From: Oscillospiraceae bacterium
Lineage (GTDB): Bacteria > Bacillota > Clostridia > Oscillospirales > Oscillospiraceae
Length of the DNA: 64,000 bases
Direction of reading: 5' to 3'
Assembly: GCA_024404315.1 (NCBI GenBank)
Contig: JAKSQD010000002.1
Coordinates: forward strand, 1 to 64,000
Below the pieces are notes generated by a model. The model was not told where the DNA came from, ran no database searches, and saw only the letters and a program-made list of their open reading frames with translations. Both the position numbers and the translations under genes were made by a program. Positions 9,772-20,100 of the stretch are shown piece by piece. Each line of letters begins with the position of its first letter. Positions within the stretch are counted from its first letter, which is position 1.

Positions 9772-11115
9772 ATGATTACCGCATTTTTGCAATTATTCGG
9801 CAAATTACTGCTGTGGATTTACAATGCGTGCCACAGCTACGCACTGGCTCTCATCATCTTTACCCTGCTGACGAAGCTGGCTCTCTTCCCCGTGTCCTAC
9901 AAGGGCAAGATGAGCATGATGCAGACCAACGCCCTGCAAACCGAGCTGCAAAAGCTCCAGAAGCAGTATGGCAAAGACCGTGAGCGCCTCAATGAGGAAA
10001 CCCAGAAGCTCTATGAGCGTGAGGGCGTCAACCCCATGGGCGGCTGTCTGTGGTCCTTCCTGCCCCTGCCCATCCTGATGGGTCTGTATGCCATCATCCG
10101 CCGTCCCATGCTCTACATGATGATGCTGACCAATGAGGAGATTGAAGCAGCCATCGCCGCCGTGGACAAGCTGGGCATTGATATGGGCAGCAGCGTGGCC
10201 TATAAGGAAATGACCATCGCCGGCCTGATGCACAGTGACAAGAATGTTTGGAACGCCGTCGCCGGTGCTGTGGGCGATTCCGCCTCTAAGCTGGTGGATA
10301 TCAACTTTACCAGCTTCGGCATCAACATGGCGCAGATTCCCACCTGGAAATTCTGGACGCTCCACATGAATTGGTCTGATATCGGCCTGTTCCTCATCCC
10401 CCTGGTGGTCGTGGTCGTCTCCTACGCCTACAGTATGCTTTCCCAGAAGACCAACAAAATCACCATGGGCACTGGTGACAAGGACGACGATAACCCCGCC
10501 GCTCAGACCACCAAACAGATGATGATTATGATGCCCCTCATGTACCTGTGGTTCGGCTATATCATGCCTGCCGGTATGTGCGTGTATATGATTTTCAACT
10601 CTGTGTTCATGGCCATCCAGGAAGTGATTTGTGCTTGGATGCTCCGGGGCAAGTTCGCCCAGATTCAGGCCGAGACCGAGCGCCGTGCTGCGCTGGCCAA
10701 GGAAGAGGAAAAGCGCCACAAGGCCGAAATTGCCGCCCGCCGTGTGGAGGAAGCCGAGCGCCTGAAGACCAAGAAGGGCCGCCAGCAGGCCAAGGCCGAG
10801 AAGAAAAAGACCAAGGATCGCCCCAACGAGTTCACCCGAGTGGGTGTCCGTGCGTATGCCCGTGGCCGTGCCTATGACCCCAACCGCTACCCCACCACCC
10901 CCTACCGGGATCCCCAGGACGTGTTGGATGAGGCCGCTTTGGAGGCTGCCCTGGGCAGAAAGGGCAAGCTGAAACTGGAGGAGCCCGAGGTTCTGCCCGA
11001 AGTAGTCGAGACGGTGGAGGCTGTCGAGGCTGCTCCTGTGGAAGAGGTCGTCGAGGCCGCCACCCAGACTGCGGACGAGATGTTCGAATCCATCCAGAAA
11101 GACCTGGAAGAGTAA
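9772..11115 (+). CDS. yidC: Membrane protein insertase YidC/Oxa1 family
   Basis: A 447-aa insertase for membrane proteins, acting with or without SecYEG. The N-terminal membrane segment, SYKGKMSMM with the conserved substrate-groove arginine position replaced by lysine context, and the central GGCLWSFLPLPILMGLYAIIR are Oxa1-type. A soluble insertion (about residues 115-190) precedes the last membrane segments. The C-terminal third is unusual: a basic KKGRQQAKAEKKK region, then an acidic Glu/Val/Ala-rich tail. ATG at 9772 lies nine bases after AGGAGG; the ATG at 9763 abuts that site and is unlikely. Downstream jag completes the usual yidC-jag pair. Confidence 0.92.
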   Translation: MITAFLQLFGKLLLWIYNACHSYALALIIFTLLTKLALFPVSYKGKMSMMQTNALQTELQKLQKQYGKDRERLNEETQKLYEREGVNPMGGCLWSFLPLPILMGLYAIIRRPMLYMMMLTNEEIEAAIAAVDKLGIDMGSSVAYKEMTIAGLMHSDKNVWNAVAGAVGDSASKLVDINFTSFGINMAQIPTWKFWTLHMNWSDIGLFLIPLVVVVVSYAYSMLSQKTNKITMGTGDKDDDNPAAQTTKQMMIMMPLMYLWFGYIMPAGMCVYMIFNSVFMAIQEVICAWMLRGKFAQIQAETERRAALAKEEEKRHKAEIAARRVEEAERLKTKKGRQQAKAEKKKTKDRPNEFTRVGVRAYARGRAYDPNRYPTTPYRDPQDVLDEAALEAALGRKGKLKLEEPEVLPEVVETVEAVEAAPVEEVVEAATQTADEMFESIQKDLEE

Positions 11116-11251
11116 CCAAGCGAAAACGTGTGCTTCACCTCCCGTTCCCCTCGGGATGTTCCCTTGCTTGGGGAACCACGCCGCCCCTCACCGGGCGGCC
11201 AACAAAACGGAGAGGTGAACGTCCTCTGACATAAGGAAGGAAACGGTTCCC

Positions 11252-12214
11252 ATGATAAAATCCATTGAAATGACCGGCAAGACGGAGAACGATGCCATCG
11301 CCTCTGCACTCAAGCAGCTTGGCCTGGATCGGGACAGCGTGTCCGTTGAAGTCATCGCCCGTGCCAAAACGGGCTTTTTGGGCATTGGCAGCCAGCCTGC
11401 CCGCATCCGTGTGAGCTATGAGGTGCCCGACGCACCCGCCCCCGCTCCTGTTCCCACCCCTGCCCCCGTGGTGGTGGAGCAGAAGCCCGAACCCCAGCCC
11501 GTCGTCAAGCCCGAGCCTGTGGTGGAGGCTGCTCCCGTGGTGGTGGAGCGTCCCGCTCCCGTTGTGGAAGAGCCTGCCCCCGCTGAGGAGGCTCCCGCCG
11601 CTCCCAAGGCTCCCCGCAAGCGTCCTCCCCGCAAAAAGAAGAAGCCCCAGACCAAGCAGCAGCCCGCCCCCGTGGTGGAAAAGCGTCCTGCTCCCGTCGT
11701 GGCCGAGCCTGCCCCTGTGGAGGCTCCCACCGAGCCCGCCGAGCCTGTGGAAGACCGCACCGAGCAGGTCAAAGCCTTCCTCTCCGGCCTCATGGAGAAG
11801 CTGGACGTGAAGGCCGAGCCGGTGATCCACATCGTGGACGGCTCCATCTACCAGGTGGAGCTGGTGGGCAAGGAGCTGGGCGCTCTGATTGGCCGCCGTG
11901 GTGAGACCCTCGACGCCATCCAGCAGCTCACCAATTACGCCGTCAACAACGGCAAGACCCAGCGCATCCGCATTCACATCGACGCTGAGAATTATCGTGC
12001 CAAGCGGGAGGAATCCCTCCAGCGCCTGGCTCATAAAACTGCGGGTAAGGCGCTCAAGTATCGCCGCAACATGATGCTGGAGCCCATGAACGCCTATGAG
12101 CGCCACGTCATCCACGCCGCTCTCCAGGAGTTTGACCCCGCCATCAGCACCTATTCCACCGGCACCGAGCCCAACCGCCGCATTGTGGTGGCTTATAGCC
12201 GTGCCGGACGCTGA
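11252..12214 (+). CDS. khpB: Jag/KhpB RNA-binding protein
   Basis: A 320-aa protein with the Jag_N domain (residues 1-56: MIKSIEMTGKTENDAIASAL), a long Pro/Ala/Val/Glu-rich linker (about 60-160), a KH domain with the GxxG-type loop LIGRRGETLDAIQQL, and a C-terminal R3H-type segment (NAYERHVIHAAL). The linker is longer than in most homologues and ends in a basic patch. KhpB proteins bind RNA with KhpA and affect cell elongation and division in streptococci. ATG at 11252 follows AAGGAAGG. A strong terminator at 12268-12304 ends the operon. Confidence 0.93.
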   Translation: MIKSIEMTGKTENDAIASALKQLGLDRDSVSVEVIARAKTGFLGIGSQPARIRVSYEVPDAPAPAPVPTPAPVVVEQKPEPQPVVKPEPVVEAAPVVVERPAPVVEEPAPAEEAPAAPKAPRKRPPRKKKKPQTKQQPAPVVEKRPAPVVAEPAPVEAPTEPAEPVEDRTEQVKAFLSGLMEKLDVKAEPVIHIVDGSIYQVELVGKELGALIGRRGETLDAIQQLTNYAVNNGKTQRIRIHIDAENYRAKREESLQRLAHKTAGKALKYRRNMMLEPMNAYERHVIHAALQEFDPAISTYSTGTEPNRRIVVAYSRAGR

Positions 12215-12267
12215 GGCAGCACCGCACCACAGCCAGCGGCATTGCCGGAACCTTTCGCTTTTTGAAG

Positions 12268-12304
12268 AGGACGGGGTATCTTTCGGGATGCTCCGTCCTT
12301 TTTG
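12268..12304 (+). terminator. Terminator after jag
   Basis: Hairpin AGGACGG/CCGTCCT with inner pairing GTATC/GGATGC-like, followed by TTTTT. It closes the rpmH-jag series before the decarboxylase gene. Confidence 0.85.
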
Positions 12305-12341
12305 GTGTACCCGTCCGCCCTCCCAGGAAAGGAGCCTCTCT

Positions 12342-13679
12342 ATGATGTCCGAACCTTCCACTCCCCTCTATACGGCGCTGACCGCCTTTGCACAAGAGCG
12401 CCCCCTCCGCATGGCCATGCCCGGTCACAAAGGCGCTCCGCTCCCCGGCTTGGGCGAGGCTTACGCCGCCATTGATTTCACCGAGCTGCCCCCCACCGGC
12501 AACCTCTACGCCCCCGGCGGAGCCATTGAGCAGGCGGAACGGCTTTGGGCGGAACGGTGGGGGGCGGATGCCTGCCTCTTCCTCACCGGCGGCTCGACCC
12601 AGGGCATTCACGCCGCCCTGCTGTGCGCCACGAAGCCCGGCGACACCGTTCTCATGGATCGGGTGAGCCACCGGAGCCTTCATACCGGAATGGCTCTGTT
12701 AGACCTGAAACCCGTGTGGTTGGAGCGAGAATGGCAGCCGGAAGGCGGAATCGTCGGCTCCGCAGACCCGGAAAAGGTGGAGGAAGCCCTCCGTAAGCAT
12801 CCGAACCTTTCGGCGGTTTGTATTACTTCTCCTACTTATTACGGAGTGTTATCTGACGTTCCAAAAATCGCTGAAATCTGTCATTTTCATCAGGTAAAAT
12901 TGGTGGTAGATGCCGCTCACGGCGCTCATCTGCCCCTGCTGGGGGAAAATCCCTTCGCCGGAGCGGATTTTGTCATCACTTCTGCCCACAAAACCCTTCG
13001 TGCGCCGGGACAGTCCGCCCTGCTGTTTGCCCAGGCCCCCGCCACCCTGGACGACCTGCGGGAAGCCTCCATGACCTTTGCCACCTCCTCCCCTTCTTAC
13101 CCCATGATGGCGGCGCTGGACTGCTGCCGGGCGTGGTATGCGGGGGAGGGAACCGCCCAGTATCAGCGCACTGCCGCCGCCGTCGCCGCCCTGCGCCGGG
13201 ACTATCCCTCCCTCCATGACGGGGATGCGCCGCTGGATCCCTGTCGGTTTGTCCTCTGCGTGGAGGACGGTTTCGCCGTGGAGAAGGCGCTTCACAGCGT
13301 GGGCATTTATCCAGAAATGGCGGATGCCTGCCATGTGGTTTTCATCCTCACCGACGGCGACCAGCCCGCCCACATCGAGCGCCTCCGGGTCGCCCTGGAC
13401 AACCTGGGGCTTTGGTGGGCTGACCGGGCTGCCGGTGTCATGCCGCCCCTGCCGCCTCTGCCCGAACCGGTGCTCTCCCCCAGAGAGGCCGCCTTCGGCC
13501 AAAAGCGGGAGGTTCCCTTTGCCCAGTCCGCCGGACAGATCGCCGCCCAGCAGCTCGCCCCCTATCCCCCCGGCGTTCCCGTGGTCGCCCCCGGTGAGCG
13601 CATAGATAAAAAAGTTCTTTCCTATTTGAAGCAAATAGGGTATAATACTCAGAGCGTGAAGTGTGTTGTGCAGGATTGA
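12342..13679 (+). CDS. Orn/Lys/Arg decarboxylase family protein (YaaO type)
   Basis: A 445-aa fold type I PLP enzyme of the Orn/Lys/Arg decarboxylase family. Visible are MAMPGHKGAP near the N-terminus, TGGSTQGIHAALL, the DAAHGAHLP cofactor aspartate region, and the PLP lysine in TSAHKTLRAPGQSALL. The C-terminal domain is the short form, as in YaaO/SpeA-like proteins. Substrate cannot be told from sequence; arginine or lysine are the usual ones, giving agmatine or cadaverine. It stands before holB and ricT as B. subtilis yaaO does (tmk and yaaQR are absent here). ATG at 12342 or 12345 follows AGGAAAGGAG. Confidence 0.88.
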   Translation: MMSEPSTPLYTALTAFAQERPLRMAMPGHKGAPLPGLGEAYAAIDFTELPPTGNLYAPGGAIEQAERLWAERWGADACLFLTGGSTQGIHAALLCATKPGDTVLMDRVSHRSLHTGMALLDLKPVWLEREWQPEGGIVGSADPEKVEEALRKHPNLSAVCITSPTYYGVLSDVPKIAEICHFHQVKLVVDAAHGAHLPLLGENPFAGADFVITSAHKTLRAPGQSALLFAQAPATLDDLREASMTFATSSPSYPMMAALDCCRAWYAGEGTAQYQRTAAAVAALRRDYPSLHDGDAPLDPCRFVLCVEDGFAVEKALHSVGIYPEMADACHVVFILTDGDQPAHIERLRVALDNLGLWWADRAAGVMPPLPPLPEPVLSPREAAFGQKREVPFAQSAGQIAAQQLAPYPPGVPVVAPGERIDKKVLSYLKQIGYNTQSVKCVVQD

Positions 13680-13713
13680 AATCACTTGTTAGGGAGGCAT
13701 TTTCCCCACTAGA

Positions 13714-13785
13714 CAAACGGAAAAGGGGAAAGTTTGGCTCCCCTAGCAGGGGAGCTGTCAGCGAAGCTGACTGAGGGGTGATTCC
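13714..13785 (+). repeat. Palindromic repeat upstream of holB
   Basis: Family order complete: CAAACGGAAAAGGGGAAAG, CTCCCCTAGCAGGGGAG, stem CAGCGAAGCTG, GAGGGGTGATTCC. The conserved tail box follows at 13792-13823. Confidence 0.85.
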
Positions 13786-13791
13786 AATAGA

Positions 13792-13823
13792 TAACAACCC
13801 ATTTTCTTACTATCACCTTTTTG
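13792..13823 (+). repeat. Tail box copy before holB
   Basis: AACCCATTTTCTTACTATCACC, a box that recurs at about 14863, 36740, 38872, 40402 and 42250, always in this orientation. Confidence 0.65.
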
Positions 13824-13873
13824 TTACCAAAAACCCAAAATAGAACAAATTTTGAGGTATCATAACTCCTATC

Positions 13874-14866
13874 ATGAACCTATCCAATCTCATCGGCAAC
13901 GAGTCGCTCAAGCGCACGCTCGAAGGGCAAAAGCGCCCCCCTCACGCCGTCATCCTCAGCGGGCCGAAAGGCTCTGGCCGCCACACCCTGGCTCTGCTGC
14001 TGAAGCAGGCGTATCTCTGTACCGGCGCAGACGTGCCCTGCGGAGCTTGCCCCAACTGCCGCAAGGTGCGGGCGGGCATCCAGCCCGACGTGATGGATTT
14101 AAACGCCTTTCTCCCGGAAAGCGAGCTGGGAAAAGAGCTCAAGGTGGGCACTGTGCGAGATATCCGAGCCGACGCACGGATTTTGCCCAACCAGTCCAGC
14201 CGGAAGGTCTACCTCATCGACCAGCCCATGAACGTCAACGCCCAGAACGCCATGCTCAAGCTGTTGGAGGAAGGCCCGACCTATGCCGCCTTTCTCCTGA
14301 TTACCGAGAACAGCGGGGCGCTGCTGGAAACCATCCGCAGCCGCTGCGCCCAGTTTTCGCTTTCCCCCGTCACCACCGACCAGGCCGTGACCTGGCTGAG
14401 TCAGCGCTACCCCCACCTTTCTCCGGCGGAGGTGCACCAAGCGGCGGCGGACTGCGGCGGCCTGTTGGGAAAAGCGGTGGAGCAATTGGAATCCCCCAGC
14501 CAGGCAGACGAATCCGTCCCCCTGATCCGGGACTGGACGGAAGCCCTTCTCCGCCGCAGCGAGACGGCGCTGATGGAGCGTGCCGCCGCCATTCAGACCC
14601 AAAAGGTCAGCGCAGACACCGTGGCGGCGCTTTACGCCGGGCTGGGACAGCGCCTCCGGGATGCTCTGCTCTGCGCCGCCGGACTCCCCGCCGAGAGCGA
14701 CACCGCTTCCGCACTGGCGCAGACCTTTTCCACGGATCAGCTGCTGGCCTTTCGCTCCCTCACGGAGGAGGCACGGCAGATGTGCGCCTTTCATGTGGCT
14801 CCCGCCCATAGCGCCGGCTGGCTGGCCGTCAAGCTGTACGAGCAGGGTCAGGCGCTCCAGAGATAA
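13874..14866 (+). CDS. holB: DNA polymerase III delta' subunit
   Basis: A 330-aa AAA+ clamp-loader subunit. Evidence: NLIGNESLKRTLEGQKRPPHAVILSGPKGSGRHTLA (P-loop-like), the zinc module CGACPNC near residue 54, NAQNAMLKLLEEGP, and the sensor-type TIRSRCAQFSL. ATG at 13874 is preceded only by a weak GAGG, so the start could shift, but the N-terminus fits. The stop codon (14864-14866) lies in a copy of the tail box that leads to ricT, so the two genes are likely co-transcribed as in B. subtilis. Confidence 0.92.
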   Translation: MNLSNLIGNESLKRTLEGQKRPPHAVILSGPKGSGRHTLALLLKQAYLCTGADVPCGACPNCRKVRAGIQPDVMDLNAFLPESELGKELKVGTVRDIRADARILPNQSSRKVYLIDQPMNVNAQNAMLKLLEEGPTYAAFLLITENSGALLETIRSRCAQFSLSPVTTDQAVTWLSQRYPHLSPAEVHQAAADCGGLLGKAVEQLESPSQADESVPLIRDWTEALLRRSETALMERAAAIQTQKVSADTVAALYAGLGQRLRDALLCAAGLPAESDTASALAQTFSTDQLLAFRSLTEEARQMCAFHVAPAHSAGWLAVKLYEQGQALQR

Positions 14867-14896
14867 CATCCCATTTTTTTACTATCACCATTTTGA
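14863..14896 (+). repeat. Tail box copy between holB and ricT
   Basis: ATAACATCCCATTTTTTTAC then TATCACC; it overlaps the holB stop codon and stands without a palindromic core. Confidence 0.6.
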
Positions 14897-14967
14897 TAGA
14901 TCGCACGGAGCGGCAGAACCCCCTTGTCAGAGCAAACCAGCTCCGTATTCAGTCAGGGAGGACAATT

Positions 14968-16335
14968 ATGACAGAAGTAATCGGCGTCCGGTTCAAATCC
15001 GCCGGAAAATTATATTATTTTAACCCCAATAATACCCATGTGAACGTGGGCGAGTCCGTCATCATCGAGACCAGCAAGGGCGTGGAATTTGCCGAGTGCG
15101 TGCAGTCCAACACCATGGTGGACGAGATGGAGCTGGTCACGACCCTGCGTCCCATGCTCCGGGTGGCCACGGAAGCAGATTTCCGTCAGGTGGAGCGCAA
15201 CAAGGAGCTGGAAAAAACCGCTTATGGCATCTGCCAAAAGAAGATTGTCGAGCACAAGCTGGATATGCACCTGGTCTCGGTGAAGTACAGCTTCGACGGC
15301 AGCAAGGTGCTGTTTTTCTTCACCGCTGACGAGCGAGTGGATTTCCGCAACCTGGTCAAGGATCTGGCCTCCATCTTCCACACCCGCATTGAGCTGCGTC
15401 AAATCGGCGTGCGGGACGAGGCGAGAATGATGGGCGGCCTGGGCATCTGCGGGAGACCCTTCTGCTGTGCCCAGTTTTTGGATGACTTCCAGCCCGTTTC
15501 CATCAAAATGGCCAAAACCCAGAACATTTCCCTCAACCCCACCAAAATTTCCGGCTCCTGTGGCCGCCTGATGTGCTGCCTCAAGTACGAGCAGGAGGCG
15601 TATGAGGATTTGCTCCGCCGTGCCCCCAAGCTCGATTCCCTCGTGCGCACCCCCGACGGCGTGGGTGTGGTCAATCAGGTGAGCCTGCTCCGGGAACAGT
15701 GCCGGGTGCAGCTGGATAACGACCCCGATACCATTCACGTTTACCACAATCATGAGCTGGAAATCCTCCGCAGCGGCAAGGGAAAGCGTCCCGTGGGCTA
15801 TGAAATCCCCGACGAGCAGACAGAAAAGCCCCGTCCCCCGCAGCCCAAGCTCCCCAAGGAGCTCCAGGAGCCGAAGGAAACCAAGCAACCCAAGGAACAG
15901 CCCGTTCCCGCCCCCGTCCAGGAGACCTCTGCCCCCCAGCCCGTTCCTCAGCCCCAGGAGGCAGAAGAGCGCCCCGTGGTCAAGGAGACCAAGGAAAATC
16001 CGCAGCCCTTCCGCCGCAAGCAGCGCCCCTTCCCGCCCAAGGGTGAGGGACAGCAGCAGGAGCGCAAGCCCCGTCCGCCCCGCCCGGAGCGCCCCGCCCA
16101 GCAGGGGGAAAAGGCCGCTCCCGAGGGGCAGGCTCCGCAGCCCTTCCGCCGCAAGCAGCGCCCCTACCCGCCCAAGGGCGAGGGACAGCAGCAGGAGCGC
16201 AAGCCCCGTCCGCCCCGCCCGGAGCGTCCCGCCCAGCAGGGGGAAAAGACCGCTCCCGAGGGGCAGAAGCCTCACCGCAGACATCGCCCCCATCACCGTC
16301 CCGGCGGTGGCAGTGCCCCCAAAAGTGAAGGCTGA
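14968..16335 (+). CDS. ricT: RicT-like PSP1-domain protein (YaaT)
   Basis: A 455-aa protein. Residues 1-270 are the PSP1/RicT core, with the cysteine pairs CGRPFCC and CGRLMCC that in B. subtilis RicT help bind Fe-S clusters in the RicAFT complex, a partner of RNase Y. The rest is a Pro/Lys/Arg/Gln-rich tail, including two adjacent 45-residue repeats (starting with codons near 16000 and 16135) that differ at few positions. B. subtilis RicT lacks this tail. ATG at 14968 follows CAGGGAGG; the frame upstream is not used. The tail is strongly basic and probably disordered, possibly RNA-binding (inference). Confidence 0.92.
   Translation: MTEVIGVRFKSAGKLYYFNPNNTHVNVGESVIIETSKGVEFAECVQSNTMVDEMELVTTLRPMLRVATEADFRQVERNKELEKTAYGICQKKIVEHKLDMHLVSVKYSFDGSKVLFFFTADERVDFRNLVKDLASIFHTRIELRQIGVRDEARMMGGLGICGRPFCCAQFLDDFQPVSIKMAKTQNISLNPTKISGSCGRLMCCLKYEQEAYEDLLRRAPKLDSLVRTPDGVGVVNQVSLLREQCRVQLDNDPDTIHVYHNHELEILRSGKGKRPVGYEIPDEQTEKPRPPQPKLPKELQEPKETKQPKEQPVPAPVQETSAPQPVPQPQEAEERPVVKETKENPQPFRRKQRPFPPKGEGQQQERKPRPPRPERPAQQGEKAAPEGQAPQPFRRKQRPYPPKGEGQQQERKPRPPRPERPAQQGEKTAPEGQKPHRRHRPHHRPGGGSAPKSEG
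16000..16269 (+). repeat. Two 135-bp tandem repeats inside ricT
   Basis: CGCAGCCCTTCCGCCGCAAG begins at 16001 and again at 16136, giving a 135-bp period (45 codons) and nearly identical copies. Confidence 0.9.
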
Positions 16336-16706
16336 CATATGTTAGCCGAAAACAGAGGAAACGGCGGTTCCCTCCTTTTTTCCAAGCTCTAAGTAATGAT
16401 TTTTTCGGGTCTGAATGGGAAACCATGAGAGTAACAGCCTGTCCGTGGCCGGTGGGCGCTCGATGGTCTCCCCATCAGACCCGTTTTTGCTGCCGCCCGG
16501 AAATAGCCCTCGGCTCGGCAGCCCGAAAAGACCGAATCAGCGCCCTTTTGCGCCTATTTTTGGCGGAGCAAAGGGAACACGCCTCTTGCGAATCCCCCTC
16601 CTCCGTGCTATAATAACAGAGAATATCGAAGTTTTTGTCTGTGGGGGTTGTTCTTCCGTTCCCCACGGCGTCTGTCAAAAAAATTCACATTCAGGAGGAA
16701 AATTCC
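16336..16706. other. Intergenic region before the glycan operon
   Basis: The first 50 bp resemble a fragment of the long palindromic repeat (ATGTTAGCCGAAAACAGAG, compare 6698-6720). The only other feature is the promoter at 16586-16614. No gene is supported. Confidence 0.55.
16586..16614 (+). promoter_or_regulatory. Promoter of the surface-glycan operon
   Basis: TTGCGA (16586-16591), 17-bp spacer, TATAAT (16609-16614), about 90 bp before the cytidylyltransferase gene. No other strong promoter is visible before 26.3 kb. Confidence 0.75.
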
Positions 16707-17102
16707 ATGAAAAAAGTGATTACCTACGGTACTTTTGACCTGTTACACTACGGCCACATCAACATTCTCCGCCGAGCCAAGGAGCAGGGGGATTATCTCA
16801 TCGTTGCCCTCTCCACCGACGAATTCAACTGGAACGAAAAGCGCAAAAAGTGCTACTTCACCTATGAGCAGCGCAAGCAGCTCTTGGAATCCATCCGCTA
16901 TGTGGATTTGGTCATCCCCGAAGAGAGTTGGGATCAGAAAATCAGCGACGTGAAGGAGTTCCGGGTGGACACCTTCGTCATGGGCGACGACTGGAAGGGC
17001 AAGTTTGACTTCCTCCAGGAGTATTGCGAGGTGGTCTATCTGCCCCGCACCCCCGAAATCTCCACCACGCAGATTAAGTCCGACCTGGGTGTGAAAAAGT
17101 GA
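16707..17102 (+). CDS. tagD: Glycerol-3-phosphate cytidylyltransferase-like
   Basis: A 131-aa nucleotidyltransferase of the TagD type. Motifs: TYGTFDLLHYGHINIL with HxGH (HYGH), RYVDLVIPE, and the C-terminal TPEISTTQIKSDL, which is the family RTxGISTT-type signature. Length equals TagD (about 130 aa). It should make CDP-glycerol or a related CDP-polyol for teichoic-acid-like polymers. ATG at 16707 follows TCAGGAGGAAA. Its stop overlaps the next start (GTGA), so it is coupled to the large membrane protein and opens the operon. Confidence 0.9.
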   Translation: MKKVITYGTFDLLHYGHINILRRAKEQGDYLIVALSTDEFNWNEKRKKCYFTYEQRKQLLESIRYVDLVIPEESWDQKISDVKEFRVDTFVMGDDWKGKFDFLQEYCEVVYLPRTPEISTTQIKSDLGVKK

Positions 17103-20100
17103 GCCGCCCCATTGATCGGACGCTCCGCCGCATCCCCAACCTGTTCCCGTTTCTGCTGATTCTCATCAGCTTGGGTCTGCTGCCCTCCAGCCATCATGCG
17201 TTGAATGCAGTGCGGGCGCTTTCCACGGTGCTGGTCACGCCGGTGCTGCTGCCCCTGAGCGGCTTCCTCTCTCAGAAGCTGGCCTCCGGTGGAAAGCGGC
17301 TGTTCCGCCTCTCCATTGGTATGATGGTGCTCTACGGGGGCATGTCTGTGCTCACCTTCTGGGCCAGAGCCGCCGGTCGTGGCAAGTCCTTTTCCATCTT
17401 GACCGGTATGGGAGCCTGTTGGTTCTTCCTCGTGGCCGCTGAGTGCCATGTGGGAGCGTGGCTGCTGGAATGGGTGAGCCAGCGGAACCATTGGAAAAAA
17501 CGGTTTGTGTTTGCCGTCCTTGTGGCGTTGAGCGTTGTCTCTGGTTATCTGCCCCTCTACCGCAACGTGTTTTGCTTTGGCCGGTTGACCCTCTGCCTGC
17601 CCCTGTTCCTGATGGGGCGCTGGATGGATCCCTATGCCTTGCTCAGTTACCTGAAAGAAAAATGGGTCAAGCCGCTGGGCTGTGCGGTGCTGCTGGCGGT
17701 GCTGGCGCTGTGCTGGTTCCAGACGGATCTCGTCCTCACCCTCTCCAAGGTTCTGTTGGGCGCATCCGCCTACCGTGCCCCGGCGGTTTGGGGCTATCCC
17801 GCTCTGGGCGGTCTGGTGCGCCTGGTTCAGTTGGCGGGCGGCGCAGCGCTGACCCTCTTCTTCCTCTCCCTCTCCCCGAATCGCAAAATTCCCGTCTTGT
17901 CCTACCTGGGACGGCGCTTCTATGTGGGGTATTTCTTCCACGCCCCCATCCTGTATTTGCTCAACGCCTGGATGAATAGCGACACCTTGGCGGTGGATTT
18001 GCTCCGCATGGTGCTCATCGTCGTCCTCCCGCTGGCCGCATGTACCGCCCTCTTCCAGTACCCCGTCCGGCGCTTTGCAATGTCCATCACTGCCCTGCTG
18101 GTGGACGGAGACGACCACTGCCGGGAGGGACACCCCTCCCCCGCCTTCTGGTTCTACTGCCTGGGCTTCGGCCTGCTGGTGAGCATGTATGCCAGCGTGC
18201 TGGTTGCCAAGGGCAAAACCTTCATCTGGCAGCCCGACGGCGAGGATTTGTACGTCACCATTATGTATTATACGAGGGATTATATACTGAACGTATTTAA
18301 AACCCTCTTCACCACGGGTCGATTTGTCCTCCCGCAGTACGATTTTTCCATTGGACAGGGCGCTGGTATCCTCAGCGTGCTCCACTTGAACCCCCTGTTC
18401 CTGCTGGCGATGTTCTTCCCCCACTCCGCCCTGGAGCAGGTCTATGGGTTTTACGCCCTGGGTCAGCTCTTCCTGGCTGGCTTGGCCTTCCGCTATTTCG
18501 CCTCCTACCTGGGCATCAAGCGGCGGCTGCCCGTGTGGTTGGGCGCTCTGACCTACGCCTTCAGCGGCTTTTGCATCTTCACCGCCGCCAAGCATATTTA
18601 CTTCATCACTTATATGGTGGTGGGTCTGCCCCTGCTGCTGGCGGGCTGCGAGCGCTGGCTGCAAAAGCGGAAATGGGGGCTTTTCGTGGTTACGGTGGTC
18701 TTCCTCTTCCTGGGCGGCTACTATTACACCTGGATGGATAGCCTCCTCATGGCCATTTACCTGGTGGTGGTTGAGATTCACCGCTACCGCCCCAATCTGA
18801 AAAAAATCCTGGTGGACTGCTTCCAGCTGCTGGGGCTGTACCTGTGGGGCATGGGTCTGTCAATGGTGTTCTTCCTGCCCGCCATCTCCAACCTGTTCAG
18901 CAGCAGCCGTGCTCCCACTGCCGAGGGGGAGGGTCTGTCTCTGTTTGTCCCTCTGTCCTTTGCCAGAAAGATTCTGCACGCCCTTTTCTGTGTCGTGCCG
19001 GACGCACCCAGCTGGACCCGTCTGGGCTTCATCGGCCTGATGCTGGTTGCCCTGGTGGTGCTCTTCCTCCGCCTGCGGAATCGGGAATGGGCTCCGCTGC
19101 GGATTTTGGCGATTCTGCTCTTTTTGTTCCTCTTCCTGCCCGTCATGGGCAGCCTCTTCAACGGCCTGGGCTATAGTACCAACCGTTGGAATTATGGGAT
19201 TGCGCTGCTCAACGCCGTAATTTTTGCCGTCCTCTTCCCCCACCTGACACGGCTTTCTCGGGTGGAACGCTGGGTTTCCACCGCTTTGGCCGTCGCCTAC
19301 TGCGTGTTTGAGCTGAAAATGGACAACAATCAGCTCAATCAGCTCACCGTGGTCATGGTGCTGGGTTGCGTGGCCGTGGTGTGGCTGGCCAACTACCTGC
19401 CCAACCAAAAGTACGCCGAATCCCTGCTGGCGCTCGTCACCGTCTTTGCCCTGATGGTCAACACGGGGTATTACTTCCGAGCCTACCGTGGCCAGAACGC
19501 CGAGGCCTATGTTTCCAAGGGCAAGGCCGCCGCCAAGTATACCACCTCCTCCGAGGCCATTACCACCGGCCTGGAGGATAGCCTCTACCGGGTGGAGCTA
19601 CACTCCAACCGCAGAAATAGCTTCTGCCTCACCGGAGGAAACGGAACCTCCACCTATTGGAGCGTGCTGGACAGCACGCAGGTGAACTATTACCTGGATT
19701 TTGAGCTGGACACCGTTCGTCAGGTCTATTCCCTCTGGGGACTGGATGAGCGAGCCGACCTCTGCGCCGTGGCCGCCGTCAAGTATTACGCCACCCAGAA
19801 TGAGGCGCAGGTTCCCTATGGCTTCACCGAGTATCGGATGGACGAGACCACCGGCTTGACCATCTACCAGAATCAATTCGCCCTGCCCTTTGGTTATACC
19901 TATACTTCTTACATTTCACGGGAAGACTATGACGATCTGGAGCCCATCCAGCGTCAGCAGGCATTGCTCCAAGGAGCCGTGGTGGAGAGCAAGAATGAGG
20001 CTACGGTTTCCAAATCGCTCGACCAAATCTATCCCAGCCTGACCGAGCGCAAGGTTAGCTGGCGGATTGTGCAGTCCGATGGAATGGAAATCGACGGAAC

